From Anaerolineae bacterium (GTDB lineage: Bacteria; Chloroflexota; Anaerolineae; Aggregatilineales; Phototrophicaceae): a stretch of 42,610 bases of DNA. The stretch is taken from positions 1 through 42,610 of the forward strand of contig JAJECX010000002.1 in the NCBI GenBank assembly GCA_022821805.1, written 5' to 3'. Each line of letters opens with the position of its first letter. Position 1 is the first letter of the stretch. The notes below the pieces were generated by a model. The model saw only the letters and a list, made by a program, of their open reading frames with translations, was not told the DNA's origin and did not search any database. This document shows positions 23,385-31,870 of this stretch, piece by piece. Made by a program: the position numbers and the translations under genes.

Positions 23385-25034
23385 ATGAACATCGAATCCA
23401 CAATTGCATCAATGACGACAGAAGAAAAGGTTGGTCAGATGTTCATGCTCGCCTTCTCTGGCGACCAGCTGGACGAAGCTCGCATTTTGATGGAAGAGCA
23501 TCTGGTGGGCGGCGCCTACATCAGCAACGACAATGTGCCGACCGCGGCCGCTGCGGTCAATCTATGCAGTACGCTTCAGTCCTATGCCGCCAACACCCGT
23601 CTGGGCATCCCGCTGCTGCTCGGCTGCGATCAAGAGGGGACCTGGTCGGTCATCACGGCCGAAAGCGCCATGGGACCGGGCAATATGGCGCTCGGCGCCA
23701 GCGGCGACCCGCAATGCGCCTACGATATGTACCGCGTCATCGCGCGCGAAATGAGCGCCGTCGGCTTGAATGTCGTGCTGGGTCCGGCCGCCGATTGCAA
23801 TTCCAATCCGCATAACTCAATCATCGGCATGCGCTCCTTCGGCGAAAAACCCGATTTGGTCGCCGAGATGACGGCGGCGGCCGTGCGCGGGTTGCAGGAC
23901 AATGGGTCGGTCGCCACGCTGAAGCACTTCCCGGGCCACGGCGATACCACGCTCGACAGTCACCGCGGCTTGCCCACGGTGACGCGGACGCGCGCCGATC
24001 TGATGCGAATTGACCTGCGCCCCTTCGCCGCTGGCATTGACGCAGGCGCGAAGATTGTTATGACCTCGCATATCATCTTCAACGCCCTCGACCCTGAACG
24101 TCCGGCAACGCTATCGCCGGTGATTTTGGGCGATTTGCTGCGCGGCGAGCTGGGCTTCGAGGGCTTGGTCGTCTCCGATAGCATGAACATGCACTCGATG
24201 AAGCGCAATTACGATCCAACCGATGCCGCCATCCAAGCCTTCCAGGCTGGCGTCGATCTGATGATGTTGGCTGAAGAGCATTACGACCATGACGCCAGCC
24301 AATACCTGGAGAATCAGCGTACCTTGATCGGCGCTGTCATCCGCGCTGTCGAAGACAAGACCATTCCTGCGGAGCGCGTCTATGACTCCGTGCGCCGCGT
24401 TCTGCGCTTGAAACAGGAAGCCGGTTTTACCACTGAGCCGCGCGTCGGGACGGTAACGGTCGGCGACGCCGCAAACCGGGCAGTGGAATTCAATGTCGCC
24501 CGGCGCGCTGTAAGCGTCCTGCGCGACCGTGACGGATTGCTGCCGCTTCGTCCGTCCACGCCGATCACGCTGGTCAACACGACAGAACGCAGCGCCTACG
24601 AGGTCTTGACGCAAACGCGCGGCATCGGTCCCAATCAGGCGACTGCCGCCTTTGATGTCTTCGCGCAAACCCTGGCTGAGAATTGCAGCGACCTCAGCAT
24701 CGTCGCGGCCGAAGATTTTGCCGCCAGGGCGATTCCGGCCGAGGGCTTTGTGGTCGCCGTCAGCGAAAACTACACCCTGCCTGGCATGGATTTCAATCAA
24801 TCGCGACAAGTAGAGATCATCCGCTCCCTGCATCAGTCAGCCGGCGAGCGTCTGGTCGTGGTTGCGCTCCGTGATCCCTACGAGCTAGCCGACTTTCCCG
24901 AAATCGGCGCTTATATTTGCGCCTATAGTTTTCGTCCCTGCGCGGCGCAAGCGGCGGCTGAGGTCTTGCTGGGCGAGACGGAAGCGCGCGGTCGCAGCCC
25001 GGTGAGCGTGCCGGGCACAGATCTTCAGGCTTGA
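23385..25034 (+). CDS. Glycoside hydrolase family 3 (beta-N-acetylhexosaminidase/NagZ-like)
   Basis: 549 residues. The N-terminal TIM barrel begins ESTIASMTTEEKVGQMFML and has LGPAADCNSNPHNSIIGMRS, KHFPGHGDTTLDSHRGLPT (NagZ-type loop with the catalytic His-Asp pair) and LVVSDSMNMHSM with the nucleophile Asp. A C-terminal alpha/beta domain (from about 385) follows, as in two-domain GH3 enzymes. The loop motif suggests release of N-acetylglucosamine from peptidoglycan fragments or chitin-like sugars. No signal peptide, so probably cytoplasmic. Its end overlaps the convergent gene downstream by 10 bases. Confidence 0.88.
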   Translation: MNIESTIASMTTEEKVGQMFMLAFSGDQLDEARILMEEHLVGGAYISNDNVPTAAAAVNLCSTLQSYAANTRLGIPLLLGCDQEGTWSVITAESAMGPGNMALGASGDPQCAYDMYRVIAREMSAVGLNVVLGPAADCNSNPHNSIIGMRSFGEKPDLVAEMTAAAVRGLQDNGSVATLKHFPGHGDTTLDSHRGLPTVTRTRADLMRIDLRPFAAGIDAGAKIVMTSHIIFNALDPERPATLSPVILGDLLRGELGFEGLVVSDSMNMHSMKRNYDPTDAAIQAFQAGVDLMMLAEEHYDHDASQYLENQRTLIGAVIRAVEDKTIPAERVYDSVRRVLRLKQEAGFTTEPRVGTVTVGDAANRAVEFNVARRAVSVLRDRDGLLPLRPSTPITLVNTTERSAYEVLTQTRGIGPNQATAAFDVFAQTLAENCSDLSIVAAEDFAARAIPAEGFVVAVSENYTLPGMDFNQSRQVEIIRSLHQSAGERLVVVALRDPYELADFPEIGAYICAYSFRPCAAQAAAEVLLGETEARGRSPVSVPGTDLQA

Positions 25035-25477
25035 CGCTCCCGCAGCGACAATATGAGCATCGCCAGTCCCAGCGGCAAGAAGATGATGTTGCCGATTTCG
25101 CCAGGCGCCGTGTCTATTTTCTCCAAGCCCGGCGAGTAGAATCCCGCCATCAAGCGCATCAAATACTCGAAGCTGAAGAAGAGGTACATCAGCGGGATCA
25201 ATGACAGATAACGCCAGAGAACGATCGCGTAAAGCAATCCGATGATCAATTGTGACAATCCCCAAAGGGCGAATATGGTGATGACTGTATTGGCGCCGCC
25301 GTCGCTGAAGCTGTCGAGGGCGATGGACGCGATGCTCCCCGCGCCGCCGTCTGGAGCAAACATGTGAACCAGGCTGCGGCCAATCGTGATTACTGTCAGC
25401 GCGATGAAGACCCGCTTCGCGAGCGGGTGACCCTGGTACTGGTTGGTGACCGGCTGGGGCAGAAGCTTTTCGATCAT
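25025..25477 (-). CDS. Four-helix integral membrane protein, unknown function
   Basis: 150 residues with four predicted membrane segments: ALTVITIGRSLVHMFAP, VITIFALWGLSQLIIGLLYA, LSLIPLMYLFFSFEYLM and GNIIFLPLGLAMLILSL. There are no enzymatic motifs. An ATG at 25477 (MIEKLLPQPV) with a GGAAAGG sequence before it is chosen over the ATG at 25525. Convergent with the GH3 gene, with overlapping 3' ends. Confidence 0.65.
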   Translation of the reverse strand: MIEKLLPQPVTNQYQGHPLAKRVFIALTVITIGRSLVHMFAPDGGAGSIASIALDSFSDGGANTVITIFALWGLSQLIIGLLYAIVLWRYLSLIPLMYLFFSFEYLMRLMAGFYSPGLEKIDTAPGEIGNIIFLPLGLAMLILSLRERQA

Positions 25478-25639
25478 CGTTGACGCCTTTCCACAGGCTG
25501 ATGCAGATGCCATCAGTATATCCATTTTGATCTTATCTAATACGGACGAAGTTCGACCGCTCGCGTTCGGCGTAGGCAGCCGGCGGAAACCTGAATTACA
25601 ATACTAGCGCTTTGGCTTGGCGAAACCAGCGAAAGACTG

Positions 25640-26680
25640 ATGACTGACAGCGACCCAAAACCCACGCGCTTTCCCCGTCTGCGAGCGCTGCTTTTTCTGC
25701 TGCTCTCGCTGCTCTTCGGCGCCGCCCTCATCATCGTCATGACCTGGTTCGTCATCGGTTCCGCGCCCCGTTCAAGAGCGATCGCCATTGCCGAAGACGT
25801 CACTGTGTCCGAGTTCGCGACCTTTCCCGATGATGACGCTTATCCGGCCGCGCTGGCGATTGACGCCGCTGGACGGTTATACACCGGCAGCTACCAGAGT
25901 GGCGCGCTTTGGTCGATCAATCCGGCTGGCGAAGTTCGCGAAATACGCGGAAGTCGCGAGAAAATTGGCTCGGTGAGCGGGCTGGATGTCGCGGCCGATG
26001 GCGCGCTATACATCCTTGACCGCATCGCGCCGCTGGATGCCACCGGCGCAGTCATCTGGCGCTACGCCGAGGGCGAGCTGGCGCGCCTTTTCGAGATCCG
26101 ATACGACGCCTTCATCGGCGGCGTCTTGCCTGACGATATAGCGCTGGACGCCGACCACCGCATCTACATCAGCGACCGTTTGGGGCATGTCTTGCGTTAT
26201 TCGCCGACGGGCGAGGCGCTCGGCAAGGGCGGCGAGCCTTACTGGTGGTTCGCCCCGTGCCGCCAAAAATGCGAAATCACCGGCATTTCCTACGATCGCG
26301 CGAATGACGAGCTGCTGATTGCCGATCCGGCAGCGGAATCCATCTACCGAGTCAAGATCAACGATGATCCGACGGGAAGCGGGCGAACCGTCTATGGCGG
26401 CGGCGAGCAGCGGAATGAATACGGCTTTGATGGCATCAGCGCGGCGCCCGGCGGCGGCATCTACATTGCGCTGCTGAACTGGAATCGGGTGGCGCGCGTG
26501 GCGGACGGCGGACTGTTGATGTTGGCGAAGGACTTCCGCGGCGCCAGCGATGTCGCTTACGACCCGGCGCGCGGTCGACTCTATGTGAGCAATTGGAATC
26601 AATTTGGCTTGGCATTTGGCACAAGCCCGCAGTTGCCCTTCGCCATCGATATAATTCAGTTCGGGATCGTCAGCGAGTAA
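25640..26680 (+). CDS. Membrane-anchored NHL/SMP-30-like beta-propeller protein
   Basis: 346 residues. One N-terminal membrane anchor (ALLFLLLSLLFGAALIIVMT) is followed by an extracytoplasmic six-bladed-propeller-like region. Blades carry ALAIDAAGRLYTGS, GLDVAADGALYILD, DIALDADHRIYISDR, GISYDRANDELLIAD and DVAYDPARGRLYVSN. Such folds bind sugars, lactones or proteins; no catalytic residues can be assigned. A TACAAT at 25597-25602 is a possible -10. Function unknown. Confidence 0.75.
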   Translation: MTDSDPKPTRFPRLRALLFLLLSLLFGAALIIVMTWFVIGSAPRSRAIAIAEDVTVSEFATFPDDDAYPAALAIDAAGRLYTGSYQSGALWSINPAGEVREIRGSREKIGSVSGLDVAADGALYILDRIAPLDATGAVIWRYAEGELARLFEIRYDAFIGGVLPDDIALDADHRIYISDRLGHVLRYSPTGEALGKGGEPYWWFAPCRQKCEITGISYDRANDELLIADPAAESIYRVKINDDPTGSGRTVYGGGEQRNEYGFDGISAAPGGGIYIALLNWNRVARVADGGLLMLAKDFRGASDVAYDPARGRLYVSNWNQFGLAFGTSPQLPFAIDIIQFGIVSE

Positions 26681-26707
26681 TCCGCCGCTTCATCCGCCTT
26701 CGCTTGA

Positions 26708-26734
26708 CCAGCCTTAGCAAGTCCGCTAGGCTGG
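26708..26734 (+). terminator. Terminator-like hairpin after the propeller gene
   Basis: CCAGCCT-T-AGC pairs with GCT-AGGCTGG (10 bp with one bulged T, 6-base loop), followed by GTTTACC. The short T-run makes rho-independent termination only plausible. Confidence 0.4.
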
Positions 26735-26765
26735 GTTTACCGTTTCCGCGCTCAGGGAGACAAGG

Positions 26766-27977
26766 ATGCGCAGAAGCCGCCAATATCGCCGCAGCGGACC
26801 GACGCTGGTCTCGCCCTATGGTCCATCGAGCGCCCTGCCCCGCTGGCGTCGTCTCGTCGGCTGGCTTTGCTTGTTTTCCGCCATCGGATTTATTGGCGCC
26901 GCCGCCTATCTGGTCGTGACAGCGCCGCCGGTCAGCGTCGCCAGCCCGGTCGAGGTCACTAGCGATGCAAGCAGCGCCGTTCCTACGCTGCTGCCGAAAA
27001 CGGTCATTGCGGCTGAGCAAACTTCTGCGCCAATAGACGCCGGCGCATCGGTTGAGCAGCCGACAATCAGCGCGGCGCAAATTCGGGATTTGCTGGCGAC
27101 GCCGCCCGATCCAGCGGTCGGCGATGAAGGTTTGCATTACGAGCCCTTCACGCTCATTACCGAGCGCGCCCGTTCGAAGATGACCAGCTATATTGCGCAG
27201 CGCGGCGATACCATTGATGGCATCGCCAACCGCTACGGCTTGAATAAAGAGTCGATCGCCTGGTGCAACGATCATCGCCTGGCGCAGGTTTTGCGGCCCG
27301 GCGATGTGGTCCATATTCCGCCGGCGGACGGCGCCTGCCACCGCGTGATACGCACGCAAAGCAAGGACATTCGCGCTATCGCCGAGCAATACGGCATCGA
27401 CGACCCCTACGCCATCATTGACTCAGCAGCCAATGAGTTGCCCGATATCGCGCCGGAGACGCTGCTGCCGAGCGGCACACGTCTCTTCATACCCGGCGGC
27501 GAAGGCGAAATCATCACCTGGAATGCGCCGGTGCAGCAGGATGACGCTGGCAACGTGGTCGCCTTTGACCCGCGCAGCCCCTTCAGTTGCGGCGCCCGCT
27601 CCGGCGGCGGCACGCGCTGGGTCAATCCGCTGCCCAATGGAACTTACGTCCGCGGCTATTACGCCGGGCACAGCGGCATCGATATCGCGGCGCCGACTGG
27701 CACGCCAATCTATGCGGCGAACGGCGGTCCCATTCTCTACGCCGGCTGGAACAATTGGGGTTATGGCACGACCGTCGTCATCGGCCATGGACCCTGGTCG
27801 ACGCTGTACGGTCACATGAGCAGCCGCGCCGTCGGCTGTGGTCAGGTCGTCGGCGCCGGGCAGATCATCGGTTATGTCGGCAGCACCGGGAATTCGTCCG
27901 GTCCTCACCTGCACTTCGAGATTCGCTTTCGCAATCAGCCGCAGGATCCGGCTTCGACATCGGGTATCGGGTGGTAG
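26766..27977 (+). CDS. LysM-domain M23 metallopeptidase (cell-wall hydrolase)
   Basis: 403 residues. One membrane anchor near residue 40 (LVGWLCLFSAIGFIGAAAYL), a low-complexity linker, a LysM domain (YIAQRGDTIDGIANRYGLNK...VVHIPP, about 140-185), a second weaker LysM-like unit (RVIRTQSKDIRAIAEQYGI), and a C-terminal M23 domain with GHSGIDIAAP, TLYGHMS and GPHLHFEIR. LysM binds peptidoglycan and M23 cuts its peptides, so it acts outside the membrane. GGGAGACAAGG precedes the ATG. The catalytic domain is a close relative of the one at 13477-14826. Confidence 0.9.
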   Translation: MRRSRQYRRSGPTLVSPYGPSSALPRWRRLVGWLCLFSAIGFIGAAAYLVVTAPPVSVASPVEVTSDASSAVPTLLPKTVIAAEQTSAPIDAGASVEQPTISAAQIRDLLATPPDPAVGDEGLHYEPFTLITERARSKMTSYIAQRGDTIDGIANRYGLNKESIAWCNDHRLAQVLRPGDVVHIPPADGACHRVIRTQSKDIRAIAEQYGIDDPYAIIDSAANELPDIAPETLLPSGTRLFIPGGEGEIITWNAPVQQDDAGNVVAFDPRSPFSCGARSGGGTRWVNPLPNGTYVRGYYAGHSGIDIAAPTGTPIYAANGGPILYAGWNNWGYGTTVVIGHGPWSTLYGHMSSRAVGCGQVVGAGQIIGYVGSTGNSSGPHLHFEIRFRNQPQDPASTSGIGW

Positions 27978-27991
27978 AGGCGCGGGCTGGG

Positions 27992-28143
27992 GCGGGCGAC
28001 TTGATAGGTCGCCCCTGTTTACGCTGCGAGCGGCAAACCCCATCCCCCGGCCCCTTCCCCAGCAAGCTAGGGAATGGGAGCTACACGCAGCGGGACGCAA
28101 GGTATTTTGCGTGGGCGGCGGCATTGTCGCGCAGGGGTCTACA
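27992..28143. repeat. Composite repeat block, copy 1
   Basis: In order: hairpin GGGCGAC/GTCGCCC (27994-28013), TGTTTACGCTGCG, half C/G-rich element (CCCCATCCCCCGGCCCCT), AGCAAGCTAGGG, then GCAGCGGGACGCAAGG, TTTTGCGTGGGCGGCGGCAT and GTCTACAG. The same order, inverted, is found at 31577-31793, where an extra piece sits after the AGCAAGCTAGGG junction. Confidence 0.65.
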
Positions 28144-28168
28144 GACTCTTTCTATCAGGTACGTTATT

Positions 28169-28206
28169 TTGTGTGAGCCAAGTCGCGACTTGCGCGGGGC
28201 TGTGGT
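28169..28206. repeat. TTGTGTGAG...GACTTGCG repeat, copy 2
   Basis: Counterpart of 23309-23346. It contains the small palindrome AAGTCGCGACTT. It lies downstream of the convergent amine oxidase gene, where no gene start uses it. Confidence 0.5.
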
Positions 28207-28268
28207 AAAGCCGTAGAAAATTTTTGCAATGCGAAGTGTACAAAGCGCCAACCAGTAGCGAACAAGCC

Positions 28269-29426
28269 CTACAGATGTTGCGTTTGGAATCTCGAAAGCC
28301 GATGCAGCGCGATATCATGGCGCGTCTCACCCGACTGCGCCAAATCCGCCATCACCTCGCCGATGACGCTGGCCATCTTGAAGCCGTGCCCGCTAAAGCC
28401 AGCAGCGACCGAAACCTGCGGCGCCCCCGGCAGCGTATCCAGCACAAAATGCTCATCGGGCGTATTGGTGAACATACAGACGACCATGTCCAGCGTCCGC
28501 CCCGCGCCCTCGGGGAAATAGCGCTCGGCGAAATCCCACAGCATCGCTTCATCCGCCGTCGTGACAGACCGGTCAACCGTATCCGGATCGCAAGCTTCCT
28601 CCAAATGGTGATAACGCCCCAGCTTCACGCCCGGCGTCGTCCCGCCCGGATTGAACTCCGGCAAGCCATAAAAGCGCCCTTCCTCCACTTCCCCATTCCA
28701 CACCGGGAAACGCTCCAGCTGAAACCAATCAGCGCGCCGCGGCGCCAGCCAAATCAAAACCTGCCGCTCAGGAACCGCCAGCCCCGCCAAGCGCGGAATC
28801 AGCTTTTTTGCCCAGGCGCCCCCGCAAACGACCAACTTTTCCGCGACATAACTGCCCGCGTCCGTCCGCACCCGCGCCCGTTCATCCGCCTGAATCTCCC
28901 AGCCCAGCACGCGCTCGCCGCAATGAATCGTCGCGCCATTCGCCTTTGCCAACTCCGCATGCGCGCTGATGCAGCGCTCCGGAACCAGCAATCCGCCCTG
29001 TGGCTGATAAACCGCCATCGTCTCCGCCGGCATCCGATAACCGGGGAAACGCTCGCTCAGCTCCCTGCTGTTGAGGACTTCGTGCGCCAATTCGTTGTCC
29101 AGGCAGCTTTGCAGGCTGCCGCCGAAGACCTCTCCGTCTTCCGGTCCCATATCAATGCTGCCCGTCTGAAAAAAGAGCTGCTCGCCGAATTCGACTTCGA
29201 CTTCCGCCCACAAGGCATAAGCCCGCCGCAGCAATGGCACATACGATCGGTCTTCGTAATAGGCAAGCCGAATGATGCGCGTCAAGCCATGCGACGAACC
29301 CAGCGTGTGCGGAATCTCGAATTGTTCAATGCCTAACACATTCAGCCCGCGCTTCGCCAACTGATACAGCGCCGCGCTGCCCATCCCGCCGACCCCGATG
29401 ACGATGGCGTCATAATCTTGGCTCAT
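28269..29426 (-). CDS. SolA/monomeric sarcosine oxidase-like FAD amine oxidase
   Basis: 385 residues, the family's usual length. The FAD-binding Rossmann start reads YDAIVIGVGGMGSAALYQLA; SSHGLTRIIRLAYYEDRSYV is the typical flavin-pyrophosphate region. VVCMFTNTPDEHFVLD carries the cysteine that binds FAD covalently in N-methyltryptophan and sarcosine oxidases, and SGHGFKMASVIGEVMADL closes the fold. It oxidises secondary N-methyl amines to formaldehyde, free amine and peroxide; the exact substrate is open. The ATG at 29426 is used. It stands alone, bounded by repeats on both sides. Confidence 0.9.
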   Translation of the reverse strand: MSQDYDAIVIGVGGMGSAALYQLAKRGLNVLGIEQFEIPHTLGSSHGLTRIIRLAYYEDRSYVPLLRRAYALWAEVEVEFGEQLFFQTGSIDMGPEDGEVFGGSLQSCLDNELAHEVLNSRELSERFPGYRMPAETMAVYQPQGGLLVPERCISAHAELAKANGATIHCGERVLGWEIQADERARVRTDAGSYVAEKLVVCGGAWAKKLIPRLAGLAVPERQVLIWLAPRRADWFQLERFPVWNGEVEEGRFYGLPEFNPGGTTPGVKLGRYHHLEEACDPDTVDRSVTTADEAMLWDFAERYFPEGAGRTLDMVVCMFTNTPDEHFVLDTLPGAPQVSVAAGFSGHGFKMASVIGEVMADLAQSGETRHDIALHRLSRFQTQHL

Positions 29427-29490
29427 GCTTTAATCCTGGACTCTGGCGCTAATTCGAGTGCATCTCTCGGCGCTCTCTGAAAGTTTCGTT

Positions 29491-29583
29491 GTAGGCGGTC
29501 AGTGTCTACGGGACCTGCGCGACCTCTCATTTGGCAAACCCTACACCGAAGGGAATATGTAGGGGCGACTCTGTGATTCGCCC
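29491..29583. repeat. Two short repeats: GTAGACACTGACC-type (inverted) and hairpin repeat
   Basis: 29491-29511 is the inverted form of the GTAGACACTGACCGCC repeat. 29559-29583 is a GTAGGGGCGA hairpin copy with a 6-bp stem (GGGCGA/TCGCCC) and a wide loop, the least paired of the GTAGGGGCGA-form copies. Confidence 0.5.
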
Positions 29584-29777
29584 TCCTCCAACACGCAATT
29601 CCATGGATGAGCGAACGACCTGCGCTGTCTTCGCGCCACGCTTTCCGCCATTGTCGTAGTTGCCGTCCCAAATCTGTTCGACCATTGCCGTTTCCACACT
29701 CGCTGACGCGACGGCGGGTTTGCAAATGGCAAGGCAATCTTATAGTATTCAATCAAAGTGGGAAAGGATTGAAGCGG

Positions 29778-29990
29778 ATGGAAGAGCCAGTCAGAGATGC
29801 GACAGACTCATCTGTCGACCCGCTCGCCGATAGGACTGACCTAAGCCCCGAACAGCGCGAATTGCTGCGCAGCCTTCACCGGAGTTTTCAGCAGGCCGCG
29901 CGCGGCGAAACCCGGCCATTTCGCGAATTCTTGCGAGAGTTGCGCTTAGAACGCGAAGCGGAAGAAAATGCGGGTCTTATCGACGCCTGA
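29778..29990 (+). CDS. Small charged protein, unknown function
   Basis: 70 residues: MEEPVRDATDSSVDPLADR, then a helical charged region (SPEQRELLRSLHRSFQQAAR...FREFLRELRLEREAEENA). The helical end resembles the C-terminal half of small antitoxins, but no toxin gene follows, so that reading is weak. An AAAGGATTGAAGCGG leader precedes the ATG; the longer frame to 29607 reads through repeat DNA and is not used. Confidence 0.45.
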   Translation: MEEPVRDATDSSVDPLADRTDLSPEQRELLRSLHRSFQQAARGETRPFREFLRELRLEREAEENAGLIDA

Positions 29991-30106
29991 GTTCGAGTCG
30001 CTTTTTGCACACATAATGGGACAATTGCCCTGTTGCTGCTCGGCGCCCTCGTTTATCTCGGTGGTAAAATGATTTCAAGTTCGCTTTCAATTGTGCTCTC
30101 CGCGAA

Positions 30107-31429
30107 TCAAGCCGCGCATCCCCCCGCCAAATCCACCCGCCAGACGCCGCCCTCCGTACCATTCATCGCCACCGCCAGCCCGCTCCCTTCCGGCGACAGT
30201 TGCGCCCAAGAGCGCGCCGTCCGCGTCAAATGCAGCGGCAAAGCCGTCACCGTCTCCAACTGCCCCGTCCGCCGATCATAGCATTGCAACGTCGGCGCGC
30301 CCTCAACCGGCCGAATCACATACACAATCCGACCCGCCACAATCGGCGCCGGATAATTGTTGCCCGGCAATTCCGCTTCAAATAGCAGCTCGCTGCCGCC
30401 AAAGGCATACTGCAAGTAGTAGCCGCTTGCTTCTCCCCGCCGCCAGCCGACCACCGCCGCCAAGCCGTCATCCGCCGGACCCGGCACGGTCAGCGACGGC
30501 GTCAATTCTTCCAGCCGACCCATCAACATTTGTCCCCCAACATTCGCGCTGAAATAATGCACCGGCTCGCCATAAGAACCGAAGTAGTAGGCGAGGAAAA
30601 CGCCAGTATTCCGCGCCCAGACAAAGCCGCGCAGACTGTGCCGATGCAGCTTGTCATGAATCAGTCGCTTGAAGCTGCCATCCGGCTCCGCCGAGAATAT
30701 CGTGTGCAGATCATTCTGATAGACGATCCGCCGCGCGCCCGGCGGGAAGGTCATGCGCGAGCCGTAAAACAACTGCGGATCCTGCTCGCCCGACTGCGTG
30801 ATCAGCGCCGCGTCGCTGCGCGCGATCATTTCCGGCGTCACCTTCGCCGCGTCCGGATGCGCAATTTTAGACAGCGCATGATCGCTTACACTGTATCGCT
30901 GCCAATCCAGCTCGTTGAATACCGTCCCCTCGCAGCCGACGCCATATATCAAGGTCTCCTCGTCCAGCCACTCCAGCATGACGACCTCGCCGCGCGCGAT
31001 CAACGTAACCGCGGGCGCGTCAACCAGTGGCGGCCAAATTGGCGCTTGAGCCTCGGCCTCAACGCTCACGCGCACACTGGCGACATCGCCTTCCGCGAAT
31101 AGCTCGAAGGGCGCGCTGTAGCCCTGCAGTCCGCCCGGCATCAAGGCGTAATCCAACAGCGCCGTGTCGCAGGCATCCACCAAAAAGCCGAAGCCCTCGC
31201 CAATGATCGCCTCTTCGGCGTCGAAAGCTTCGACCAATATGCTGACACCGGTATAAGCATCGGCGCCGTGATTAAATACGTCGCCCGTGACGATCGGCGT
31301 CTCGCCGCCGAAACCGTCCGGCTGCGACCCAATCCGCGTCTCCAACAATATGAGCTCGGGCGCGTCCTGCCCGCTGACCATCGCCGCAAGCCCGCATAAT
31401 AGCGCCGATATGACGAACGCTAACCGCAT
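30107..31429 (-). CDS. Secreted protein with FxLYD-like domain and beta-propeller
   Basis: 440 residues. A signal peptide (MRLAFVISALLCGLAAMVSG) is followed by an immunoglobulin-like stretch resembling FxLYD domains (VTGDVFNHGADAYTGVSILV, about 47-66), then a six- or seven-bladed TolB/WD-like propeller without clear repeat signatures: EDPQLFYGSRMTFPPGARRI, GFVWARNTGVFLAYYF, SPEGSGLAVAMNG. No catalytic residues seen. It probably acts outside the membrane in binding or sensing. The ATG at 31429 is chosen over an adjacent TTG. Confidence 0.6.
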   Translation of the reverse strand: MRLAFVISALLCGLAAMVSGQDAPELILLETRIGSQPDGFGGETPIVTGDVFNHGADAYTGVSILVEAFDAEEAIIGEGFGFLVDACDTALLDYALMPGGLQGYSAPFELFAEGDVASVRVSVEAEAQAPIWPPLVDAPAVTLIARGEVVMLEWLDEETLIYGVGCEGTVFNELDWQRYSVSDHALSKIAHPDAAKVTPEMIARSDAALITQSGEQDPQLFYGSRMTFPPGARRIVYQNDLHTIFSAEPDGSFKRLIHDKLHRHSLRGFVWARNTGVFLAYYFGSYGEPVHYFSANVGGQMLMGRLEELTPSLTVPGPADDGLAAVVGWRRGEASGYYLQYAFGGSELLFEAELPGNNYPAPIVAGRIVYVIRPVEGAPTLQCYDRRTGQLETVTALPLHLTRTARSWAQLSPEGSGLAVAMNGTEGGVWRVDLAGGCAA

Positions 31430-31531
31430 CAACTATCCAGTCAACTGCCTTTGCATCTTCCCAATTATAGGAATCCACGTCCGCATGACCAATACCAACT
31501 GTCGTTGCAAAACTCATCCAGATGGGAAACT

Positions 31532-31555
31532 GTAGGGGCGACCCCTGGGTCGCCC
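31532..31555 (+). repeat. Hairpin repeat (stem GGGCGACCC, loop CT)
   Basis: GTAGG followed by a perfect 9-bp stem with GGGTCGCCC. It differs from the GAGCC-stem copies by paired changes in both arms. Confidence 0.65.
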
Positions 31556-31576
31556 TCTGCCACTTCCAATCTGAAA

Positions 31577-31793
31577 CTGTAGACACCCGCGCTACAATGC
31601 CGCCGCCCACGCAAAATGCCTTGCGTCCCGCTGCGTCGTAACTCCCCTTCCGAAGGTCAGTGTCGGCGGGCAGTGTCTACGCGCCCTACGCGACCCTAGC
31701 TTGCTGGATGCCCGCCATAGAGATGGCGGGAGAGGGGCCGGGGGATGGGGTTTGCCGCGCAATGTAAACAGAGACGACCTACCAGGCCGCCCG
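31577..31793. repeat. Composite repeat block, copy 2 (inverted relative to 27992-28143)
   Basis: On the minus strand it reads GTCTCTGTTTACATTGCG, CCCCATCCCCCGGCCCCT, a private hairpin CCCGCCAT/ATGGCGGG, AGCAAGCTAGGG, an inserted piece with the GTAGACACTG repeat, then GCAGCGGGACGCAAGG and TTTTGCGTGGGCGGCGGCAT. The two blocks enclose about 3.4 kb with the amine oxidase, the small protein and the secreted propeller gene. Confidence 0.65.
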
Positions 31794-31824
31794 CTAGTAA
31801 TACATCCGCCAATAACTAACAACA

Positions 31825-31866
31825 GCCCCCTCTCCAACGCGCTGGGGAGGGGGTTGGGGGCGGGGC
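31825..31866. repeat. Half C/G-rich element beside the BMP gene end
   Basis: CCCCCTCTCC pairs with GGGGAGGGGG around AACGCGCT, followed by GGGGGCGGGGC. It lies at the 3' end of the BMP gene and could serve as a strong transcript-end hairpin. Confidence 0.5.
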
Positions 31867-31870
31867 TAAA

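Noticed and set aside
28224..29336. Plus-strand open frame of 370 codons opposite the amine oxidase gene
   Set aside because: Antisense to an enzyme with complete FAD motifs; the composition is shadow-like (Arg, Pro, His).
29778..29990. Antitoxin of a toxin-antitoxin pair
   Set aside because: Only a weak helical resemblance and no adjacent toxin gene.
30060..30070. TGGTAAAAT promoter-like motif on the plus strand
   Set aside because: It points into the 3' end of an oppositely oriented gene and no plus-strand gene follows; probably chance.
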